A DNA stretch of 64,000 nucleotides, taken from contig CM075770.1 of NCBI GenBank assembly GCA_037974665.1, positions 22,741,501-22,805,500 on the forward strand, written 5' to 3'. Shown in pieces: positions 49,833 through 59,599 of this stretch (its first letter is position 1; every line of letters starts with the position of its first letter). Made by a program: the position numbers and the translations under genes. The stretch comes from Ehretia macrophylla (lineage: Eukaryota; Streptophyta; Magnoliopsida; Boraginales; Ehretiaceae). Under the pieces are notes generated by a model. The model ran no database searches, was not told where the DNA came from, and was given only the letters and a program-made list of their open reading frames with translations.

Positions 49833-51907
49833 GCTCTCAGAGAGCTTTCCAATGGTATGCTGTGCGCCGCGTAACTCCTTACGGATCAAAAGTTATGGGC
49901 ACCGGAGCGACGGAGACCTGGACCCAAGCTCCACGCCCTCGGTTTGCGGGCCCAGCCTCTACGTGAGGCGAAGTTGTCTTGCCCAAGGTACCGTGGGATT
50001 CGGTACTAGAAATGTGATGGATTAGGTTATCTTCCTTTTCGAGGCTCACGACGTACGATCCGGGATGGAAAAAAATACATCACAAAAGAAGAAAAGAGTC
50101 CTGAAACTGATGAAAACGTTCGATTTTGGGCTCCAAAAATAGGCGCAGCCATGCAAGCTTGGTGCCCCCGTCGTAGAGCTCTCGGTGAGCTTTCCAACGG
50201 TATGATGTGCGCCGCGTAACTCCTCACGGATCAAAAGTTATGGGCACCGGAGCGACGGAGACCTGGTCCCAAGCCCCACGCCCTCGATTTGCGGGCCCAG
50301 CCTCTACTTGAGGCCTAGTTGTCTTGCCCAAGGTGACATGGGATTCGGTAATAGAAATGTGATGGATTAGGTTGTCTTTCTTTTCACGGCTCACGACGTA
50401 TGTTCCAGGACAGAAAAACAACGCAAAAGTAGAAAAGTGTCCCGAAACTGATGAAAACATTCGATTTTGTGCTTCGAGGCACAGCAGAGCAGGCTTGGTG
50501 CCCCTGTCGTAGAGCTCTCGGAGAGCTTTCCAACAGTATGCTATGCACCGCGTAACTCCTTACGGATCAAAAGTTATGGGCACCGGAGCGACGGACACCT
50601 GGTCCCAAACCCCACGCCTCGGTTTGCGGGCCCAGCCTCTACGTGAGGCATAGTTTTCTAGCCCAAGGTTCCATGGGATTCGGTAATAGAAATGTGATGG
50701 ATTAGGTTGTCTTCCTTTTCGCGGCTCACGACGTACGATCCGGGACGAAAAAATAGCACAAAAGAAGAAAAGTGTGCCGAAACTGATGAAAACATTCAAT
50801 TTTGGGTTTTGAAAATAGGAGCAGCTGTATAGGCTTGGTGCCCCCGTCGTAGATCTCTCAGAGAGCTTTCCAACAGTATGCTGTGCGCCGCGTAACTCCT
50901 TACGGATCAAAAATTATGGGCACCAGAGCGAAAGAGACCTGGTCCCAAGCCCCACGCCCTCGGTTTGTGGGCCCAGCCTCTACATTAGGCGAAGTTGTCT
51001 TGCCCAAGGTGCCGTGGGATTCGGTAATAGAAATGTGATGGATTAGGTTGTCTTCCTTTTCGTGGCTCACGACGTACGATCTGGGACGGAAAAACAACAC
51101 AAAAGAAGAAAAGTGTCCCAAAACTGATGAAAACGTTCGATTTTGGGCTCCGAAAACAGGCGCAGAAAAGTAGGCTAGGTACCCCCATCGTAGAGCTCTC
51201 GGAGAGCTTTCCAACGGTATGATGTGCGCCGTATAACTCCTTACGGATCAAAAGTTATGGGCACCGAAGCGACAAAGACCTGGTCCCAAGCCTCACGCCC
51301 TCGGTTTGCGGGCCCAGCCTTTACGTGAGGCGAAGTTGTCTTGCCCAAGGTGCCGTGGGATTCAGTAATAGAAATGTGATGGATTAGGTTGTCTTCCTTT
51401 TCGCGACTCACGACGTACGATATGGGATGGAAAAACAGCACAAAAGAAGAAAAGTGTCCCGAAACTGATGAAAACTTTCGATTTTGGGTTCTGAAAACAG
51501 GCGCAGCCTAGCAGGCTTCATTCCCCTTTCCTAGAGCTCTCGGAGAGCATTCCAACGGTATGCTGTACGCTGCGTAACGCCTTACGGATCAAGAGTTATG
51601 GGTACCGGAGCGACGGAGACTTGGTCCTAAGCCCCACATCCTCGGTTTGCGGGCCCAGCCTCTACGTGAGGCATAGTTGTCTTGCCCAAGGTACTGTGGA
51701 ATTCGGTAATAGAAATGTGATGGATTAGGTTGTCTTCCTTTTTGCGGCTCACGACGTACGATCCGGGATGAAAAACAGCACAAAAGAAGAAAAGTGTCCC
51801 GAAACTGAAGCAAATGTTCGATTTTGGGCTCCGAAAATAGGCGCCGCAGAGCAGGCTAGGTGCCCCCGTCGTAGAGCTCTCGGAGAGCTTTCCAACGGTA
51901 TGCTGTG
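49833..51907. repeat. 341-bp satellite array, segment 4
   Basis: This continues segment 3 in phase: 156 bp from the start at 18885 to 19040, plus 183 bp here to the next start at 50016. Further starts are at 50361, 50696, 51037, 51378 and 51719, with spacings 345, 335, 341, 341 and 341. The monomer starting at 50361 is the short-motif subtype also seen at 13067 and 13732. The segment ends at TGCTGTG, where element E3 begins. Confidence 0.95.
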
Positions 51908-54745
51908 TGTAACACCCCGATCCCTCTCGAGACCGGGAGTTCAATCAATCAATCTAATTGCAACCCAATTCCAACCCGGCAAAATTTTAGGGAAAGACAG
52001 ACGGAGTCTCCCATGTTTCTAGGCAATTTGCAAATCCTGCAATAGCATATAAGTGGACCAGTACCGTGTCCAACCATACAAACAACTCAAGGCCATCCGA
52101 GCCTTGTTTCTCAGCAAATAAACACAACAAGTATATATATACATTTCCAGTTTAAAAGCTAACCTATCTCTTCTCATCTTTGACAAGTACTTCATGCTTG
52201 ACAATTAAACTATATTAACCTACTGCACAAAATAAACTATCATACCATTCTAACTCTTTTCCTTTGGACATTACAAACATGCATTAAAGTTAAGCTATAC
52301 CAACTAGATACATAATCTAACTTATCAAACCACTTCAATAATCTAATGAAACTTAAATTACATTCCTTTTGACATTAAATACATACAATACATGAAAGCA
52401 TACATCTTTACAACTTCAACAACTCAAGCCACATAGGCACGCAAGACAACTTTTCAAGCACGAACTTTCACGAAATCACGAACTTTTCAGCTAACATGAC
52501 ATTTCCTGAAATGTGGTGGTGAGGAGTGAGTATACACAACACATATACTCAGTGAGGGCGAGACAGATATCGAGGTGGAGAGAAAGAAGTTCGTGCAAAG
52601 CAAATAAGGCAGTTAAGCAGTATATCTGACAAGTAAGCAATCAATATAACAATCAATACAATAAACAAGTAATGAAAGCATTAACACAACCATTCAAAGC
52701 TATACCACACTCTGAAGGATATGGTTAACTTATACGAGCAATGTACCATTTCACGAGCGATACATCAATCTCGAGCTTGATGTTGACAACGATGACAATA
52801 AGCGCGCAACCACCTTATAACTTCAGTTTGGAATACCCCGGAAGTATCCATCAATTCTACAACCCAAATCTCCCTGGGAGGCAACCCAAGCGAGAATGGG
52901 AATAGGACACGGAGCTAGAGCAACCAACACTGGCAGCCCGAGACTACCCAGAGAGGCCCATCACTCACGCGCCTGACACTATGCAATGCAAGACACGATA
53001 CAAGGCGATGACGAGCGATAGCACAACAATACAGATTAGAGGTGATAAACGAGATATTAAGCATTTACAACCAATACTAGCATTCAATTAACTTTTAAAG
53101 CATAACTATCTTTAATAGCAACAATAACACCAATTAAACAAGTAACAGCAGTTCAAACACGAAAACGACAAATATCACTATTCAATCCCTAACTTCCAAA
53201 GGCAATTACGAGCAAACGAGCTACGGGATTAGGAAACCGATTTCACTACATTCACTCAGGCACTACAAGGTACGTTTCTATGTCACTAAACTTCACTTTC
53301 TCACCCGAGGCCCGAAAGTCCACCTACTGTGTTTGAACTATAGCTATGCTAACCAGTCACTCAATCAACGCCACAACAGCGCCAAAAGTTCTTCCATGCC
53401 CTCAATAGCAAAACCCCCAACTCAATTCAAGCACGGTCAACTTTTGGTCAAACGGCCCCTTTACGTTTCTTTGTCTAATTTCCAATTTTAACAAAGGCCG
53501 ATCTGTTTTTATTTCACATTTTATCTTTCTATCACTAATGACATCTATCCAAATCAAGCAATCGCAATTCGGATCAAAATCCAAAATTCTAGGGTTTATT
53601 ATTCATAATTCACTATTCATTATTCTTCCCCAATTTCAAATACGCAGTTTCAACTGTAAAAATCTCTAAATAACTATCAAACAATGCTCTACGAACTCAA
53701 ATGAAGCTATATCAATCAATTATAGGCATTATAACACATTATATATCAAATTTAAAAATTTGACACAAAATTCAAATTCGAATTTAAATGCACAAAAGCA
53801 TGAAAACCCTCACAGAGATTGAAGACCAAGACCCGCAAAGACCCGAGCCACGACCCCTGAGCAATTCCACGCATGATTGTAGAAGAAAAATGCAAAACAA
53901 TTTCTTTTTTTTTTCTCTTGAGAGCTTCGGCCAAAGGGGGGGCAAAAAGGGAATTTATGGTTTTGTTTTTTTTTTATTTTTGCCTTGTTTTATTATTTAA
54001 AAAGGTGACAAGGGCATTTTGGTCATTTGTAAAATCAATCTTTAGTTAAAAATGGTCAAATAAGCTTATTTTAATGCCGTTTAAATCTAATTCAAGTTAA
54101 AAAAATGCAATTAAATGAAAAACAACTAAAACTGGTTAAATTAAGCTAAAAACATTTTTTCACTAAGTCCGATGAATATTTCTCTAACTCTCATTTTCGA
54201 AATACTACGATCGAACGGTCAATAAACGATCGCTAATCAAATGATGAGCACTAATAGAAAATTATAATTTTTGAAAAGTAGAATAGTAGAATAGATTAAA
54301 ATTCACTCCGGCTCGGAGTTACTTTTCTCATTTATTTGAAAATCGAGTGATTTTAATGCAAGATAATTAAAAATGATTATTAAAATAATCACAACAATCA
54401 AGCTAATCAATATTCATTTAAAATAATTAATTTAACTATTTCTAGAATATTTTAAAAAATTATGAAGTTAATGCCAAAATACGAATGAACAAGTAAATAA
54501 AAACATGTAATCAAGTGCAATTAAATATTAACATTTAAGATGGTACTTAATTAAATACAAGATAATAAATTCAATTACTATAATTAATAGAAATAGATAA
54601 TAATCTTTTAATTATTCAATATACAATTACTAAATGCTTCCAAGAGAAATATTAAAATAGTGCAAATTGGTTGATTTAACTAATTAAACATTTAATTAAA
54701 TGCAGTCAAATGCTATTAAATGCATGCCGGGTTCGGGTTATCACA
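51908..54745 (-). repeat. 3' LTR of element E3
   Basis: This 2838-bp LTR runs from TGTAACACCCCGATCCCTC to GGGTTATCACA and is homologous to E1 and reversed E2. The block about 52810-53010 (CTACAACCCAAATCTCCCTGG and onward) is the family-shared core. The stretch about 53160-53600 looks more diverged from E1 and E2 than the rest. Confidence 0.93.
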
Positions 54746-54762
54746 TCCTTCCCCCCTTAAAA
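54746..54762 (-). other. Polypurine tract of element E3
   Basis: It reads TTTTAAGGGGGGAAGGA in element orientation, directly abutting the 3' LTR, and is closely similar to the tracts of A and D1. Confidence 0.88.
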
Positions 54763-56342
54763 CAATTGTGTCCTCGCAATTCTTCTTCCAATAGAACTCT
54801 GCATCCACTGAAATCCAACTCTGACTAATCTTCTTCGGCTGCTGAGCAAGTAGTGAATAAAAATGCTCGTAGGAAAACTCGAATAGAAATCCGAACCAAG
54901 AATGCCGAGAAAATACCAACTAAAGACTGAAGCAAAGATACTGTAGATGATAGCAATACCACATATTGATGGCAAGAAGAATACCGAAGGAATGCCCTAT
55001 TTACGAATCTCCAATAGAAGTCTAACAAGTACCAAATAAGAAAATTAAAAGATAGCCATAGTAGATGCACCTCATGCAGTTCTGATTACCATAAGTAGAC
55101 CTAGCGGAAAGTTCTGTAAAAGAATATAGAGAAGAATACCAAAGGCCAATCTCTAAATGAAATCCTCCAATCACTGAGTCCCTACCACAACATCTTAGTC
55201 AAACAGCAAGTATAGATTCCCCTGAGTAGAAAGGCCGAAGGAGAAGCTGCAAACAATACAAGATAATAAGTCCAAGCAGAATCCCAAGTGTAGGATCTTC
55301 CAATAAAGGCCAATAAGAAAAATACTAGTAGAATGCCCAATAAGAATTCCAAAGAATACCGTAAGTAATGTTACACAATAAGTCCGATAGGAATTCCAAT
55401 TACCAAACCAATTGAGGGATGCCAAAGAAAATACCCGAACAATGCCCCAGTAAGAAAGTACCAAGAATTGCCTAATAAGACAATCAAGTTAGATAACACA
55501 TACAATTTCCCAGCTAGATGAAAACCCTAAGGAAAAATATTGAGCTGGTGCACAATATACAAAACCGAACTTCGAGGCCCTTGCACTGTTTGCCAAATGA
55601 GTACTTCATACAACCTTGCCAATAAGGAAACCCAATAAGAATTCCACAAGAATGCTACCAAGAGCCATCATATAAAAACCCCTATGAAAGTTATTTATTG
55701 ATTTCATTTTTTTTTTTGATTGCCAACCACGAAGAAGAGTCTTAGAAGTATGCCAATAACTGAGCTCCAAAGACAAACACCAACTCCCAAATAAAAATGC
55801 CATTCATTTCCTGCCAATCCATACACCTTGAAAGGCCAACTGTGAACCACTTTCTTCAGGGGAGAAAGAAGACTTACTTACCATTTCCACGGGACATGTA
55901 TGAATGCCAAGATATCACATTTATACACATGCCTTAAACTATTATGCAAGCAAGTTTACAAAAGAGTTTATTCAACAAAGTCACTCAAGCACGACAATCA
56001 AGTCCAGCACAACATAATCAATTCAAATCACGGCATAACCAATTCAAGACATTCCAAGACACACATTACAAGCAATACTTCAAGCAAATAACAATTCACG
56101 AGGTCGATTCGATTTACAATGCCAATTCAATAGGTCAATTAAATACACAACTAGACACTTCACTTCACTTAGCACACAATTAACACATAACACATAACTA
56201 TATCACAAAGGAGCACACATTCAGGTCAAGACACACTATCTCACATACAAGCATACACTTTCAAGACACACCTAACAAGCACACATTCAAGGATCACTAC
56301 CTGCCAGACCGAGGACCCTGTCCCGGCTTATGAGCTAAACAA
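54763..56342 (-). other. Non-coding internal region of element E3
   Basis: This AT-rich region has no recognisable capsid, protease, polymerase or integrase motif. Its end next to the purine tract encodes in element orientation a short KNCEDTIVLRGEGC-like segment resembling the extreme end of element A ([13 protein letters not shown]), which suggests descent from an autonomous relative. Much of 54880-55810 is built of irregularly spaced words such as CCAATAAGAATTCC, AAGAATACC and GAATGCC. The open frames of 60-90 codons on the minus strand are hydrophobic and appear to follow from this composition. A short ACACATTCAAG-rich tract lies near the primer site. Confidence 0.75.
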
Positions 56343-56354
56343 GCTCTGATACCA
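56343..56354 (-). other. Primer binding site of element E3 (iMet-tRNA)
   Basis: GCTCTGATACCA lies 2 nt from the 5' LTR start at 56357. It shows that this element retained a working type of priming signal despite lacking coding domains. Confidence 0.92.
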
Positions 56355-56356
56355 CC

Positions 56357-57283
56357 TGTAACACCCCGATCCCTCTCGAGACCGGGAGTTCAATCAATCA
56401 ATCTAATCGCAACCCAATTCCAACCCGGCAAAATTTTAGGGAAAGACAGACGAAGTCTCCCTTGTTTCTAGGCAATTTGCAAATCCTGCAATAGCATATA
56501 AGTGGACTAGTACCGTGTCCAACCATACAAACAACTCAAGGCCATCCGAGCCTTGTTTCTCAGCAAATAAACACAACAAGTATATATATACATTTCCAGT
56601 TTAAAAGCTAACCTATCTCTTCTCATCTTTGAAAAGTACTTCATGCTTGGCAATTAAACTATATTAACCTACTGCACAAAATAGACTATCATACCATTCT
56701 AACTCTTTTCCTTTGGACATTACAAACATGCATTAAAGTTAAGCTATACCAACTAGATACATAATCTAACTTATCAAACCACTTCAATAATCTAATGAAA
56801 CTTAAATTACATTCTTTTTGACATTAAATACATACATTACATGAAAGCATACATCTTTACAACTTCGACAACTCAAGCCACATAGGCACGTAGGACAACT
56901 CTTCAAGCACGAACTTTCGCGAAATCACGAACTTTCCAGCTAATATGACATTTCCTGAAATGTGGTGGTGAGGAGTTAGTATACACAACACGTATACTTA
57001 GTGAGGGCGAGACAGATATCGAGGTGGAGAGAAAGAAGTTCGTGCAATGCAAAAAATGCAGTTAAGCAGTATATCTGACAAGTAAGCAATCAATATAACA
57101 ATCAATACAATAAACAAGTAATGGAAGCATTAACAGAACCATTCAAAGCTATACCACACACTGAAGGCTATGGTTCACTCATACGAGCAATGTACCATTT
57201 CACGAGCGCGACATCAATCTCGAGCTTGATGTTGACAATGATGACAATAAGCGCGCAACCACCTTATAACTTCAGTTTGGAAT
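56357..57283 (-). repeat. 5' LTR of element E3, first part
   Basis: This part matches 51908 onward over about 925 bp. It stops at CAGTTTGGAAT, where D2 inserted. GGAAT at 57279-57283 is the left copy of the D2 target duplication, and the rest of the LTR lies outside the window. Confidence 0.92.
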
Positions 57284-59580
57284 TGTCACGCCCCGACCCG
57301 ACCCCGTAAAAGGCCAAGCCCGGACCCGACACACGGACGGAGTCTCCTCTGTACCGCGGACGATCCAAAAACCCTACATTCAACATAATACATGCGAAAG
57401 CCATAATAAACATTTGAATCAAGACAACTCTCTTTTAGAAATATACATCTTCTCATTAACAACTTTGCAAACCAAAAATGTCATGCATACTACCCAAGTA
57501 TTCGTGCCACTAAACAGTTAACCATTAGTATGCAATTCTTTACTAGTCATAAGAGTATAACTTTACAACTTTACAATCTTTAAACCTTTACAACAAAAGA
57601 CCATAAAGGCCTCAAAATAGAACTACATACAAGGCTACAAGCCTCAAAATAAAGTGACGACCAAGCATTAAACACATCAACCATGGCTCGCACAAAAGTC
57701 TGGCAACCAACCACCAGCTAAGCAAGGAAGTGCTATCAAGGAAACACCTCCACTTGCTCCTCCTCCTCAATTACCTCAAGAGGATCAACTTCAACTATTC
57801 CTGTAAAATATAGTATAGAAAGGAATGAGCAAAAACTATTGCTCAGCTAGGGTTATTGGTCTCAAGGACGGAGATGAAAGGAGAATGCAATGCAAATAGT
57901 CAAACAATTCACTCAAGTACCATATAAAGATACAAACAAAGCCACCAAATAAGCAAGACAAGCATTAAAACTATAAACACTCATTCAAAGGATACGATTC
58001 ACTTTCCACGAACAATTTTCAATCACGAATTCGATGACGAAGCGCCGGCCCAAACCACCTTATAACTTCAGTTTGGAATACCCCGGAAGTATCCATCAAT
58101 TCTACGACCCAAATCTCCCTGGGAGGCAACCCAAGCGAGAAAGGGAATAGGACACGGAGCTAGGGCAACCAACACTGGCAACCCGAGACTACCAAGAGAG
58201 GCCCATCACTCCGCCCCTGACTCTATAAATGCAATACAATATACAATGCAACAATCGAGCAATCAAGCACTAGAGCCACACGTGGGAGAATAACAAAGTA
58301 GGTTACTCTCGCACGCAATAGCAACAGTTGATAAGCATTCCAATCAAAATCAACTCTAACAAGCATATCAAGCAATATTAAACATTCTATAGGCATAACA
58401 TTAAGATAACAAGCAAAATCACAAATCGACCCCAACTATCAAAATGCTACTATTTCCAAACGAGCCACGAGTTTTGGAAACTGACTTCACCAATCCTCCT
58501 AGGTCACCAGAAGGCACGTCTAAAGACCCCGAAACTGTACTTTACCCTAGAATTCACGCAAAGCCCCGATTTCTCCCTTTGCTCGTTTAAACTACAACTA
58601 CCCTAACCAAACACCCAACCAACGCCATAACCACACCAAAAGTGCTTCCATGGCCTCTTGAGACAATGCCATCACGCAAAACGAGGAAATGCTAAACTCG
58701 ACCTAAACGACCTAGACTTTCACCAATGCTTTTTTCCTTGTTTTTCCACTACGCAACCCAAACAAACCATGCATTTAGGCATTCTAGCATATCTAGCATC
58801 TTTTCACATCAACATAAAGCATAACAACGTAACTTTATCGAAACGAGGTTTTAATATTCACAGTTTACTATTCAACTATCAATTTAATTTGCAAATTCAA
58901 CATTCAACTGCAGAAAATGTTAAAAAGCTATAAATACATGTTCTACGATTGCTAGGGAACATTCTTTAAGCCTTAAAACAATCAAAATAACAAACTACGG
59001 ATGAAACACAAAAACATTAAAGTTGAGACATATAACATTAAAATGCGCAAATAACGTGCTTCCCTCACCTTGGACACTCCTAGTCGCTAAGAAAACCTTG
59101 CTGGATGCCTCGGTAACAACCCCACACAAGCTCACGCGAAGATTGGAAGTTTTGAAAGTTGAAATGTTTTTTTTTTTCTCTTCAAAGTTTCGGCTTGCTT
59201 GTTCTGTTATTCAGATTGTTTTATTTTTTTTTTCTTTGTTATAGTGATTAATAAAGGATGACAAACTTGGTCAACTAGTCAAAGCCTTGGTCAACTACTT
59301 AAAAATTGGTCAAATAGACTTATTTCATGCATTTTAAAGCTAAAATAACTAGTGCAATATTATTTCTAGCTAAAAACAATTAAAACGCTAAAATTAAAAC
59401 ACTAAACACTAGTTTTCACTATTTGTTGAGGACTAGAAAATACCCTCTAACTATCGCTCTCGAAATGCAATGCACTTTGCGATAATAAAGAAGTAACAAT
59501 TAGATTCCAAGGAATTTAAGAAAACATAATTTTCAGAATAATAAACAAGAAAATTCCACATTCCGGGCTCGGGTATTACA
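57284..59580 (-). repeat. 3' LTR of element D2
   Basis: This 2297-bp LTR runs from TGTCACGCCCCGACCCGACC to GTATTACA. It is homologous to the D1 LTRs along its length, with many more differences than D1 has between its own pair. It keeps the CGGACGGAGTCTCCTCTG block near 57335, the CTACGACCC box near 58102 and CCCTCACCT at 59062-59070. The palindromic TATA candidate of D1 is not obvious here. Confidence 0.93.
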
Positions 59581-59597
59581 CCCTCTCCCCCTTAAAA
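59581..59597 (-). other. Polypurine tract of element D2
   Basis: It reads TTTTAAGGGGGAGAGGG in element orientation, identical to that of D1. Confidence 0.9.
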
Positions 59598-59599
59598 CA

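Larger units (their letters stand above)
51908..57283 (-). mobile_element. Element E3: apparently non-autonomous LTR element (family E), 5' LTR interrupted
   Basis: This minus-strand element has a 3' LTR at 51908-54745, an internal region of only about 1.6 kb, a primer site at 56343-56354 and a 5' LTR starting at 56357 that is split at 57283 by D2. The visible parts of the two LTRs differ by about 3% by eye. The internal region has no gag or pol domain I can recognise, although its end next to the purine tract resembles the pol tail of A. It would need proteins from a related element such as D or A. CTGTG (51903-51907) is the expected left duplication; the right one lies outside the window. 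Confidence 0.88.

Noticed and set aside
49810-51944. Similar open frames in satellite segment 4
   Set aside because: Same reason as for segment 2; one even runs from the satellite into the E3 LTR.
55195-55464. Hydrophobic 89-codon frame in E3 as a membrane or envelope protein
   Set aside because: The hydrophobicity follows from repeated AT-rich words on one strand. There is no signal peptide plus domain pattern, and family support is lacking.
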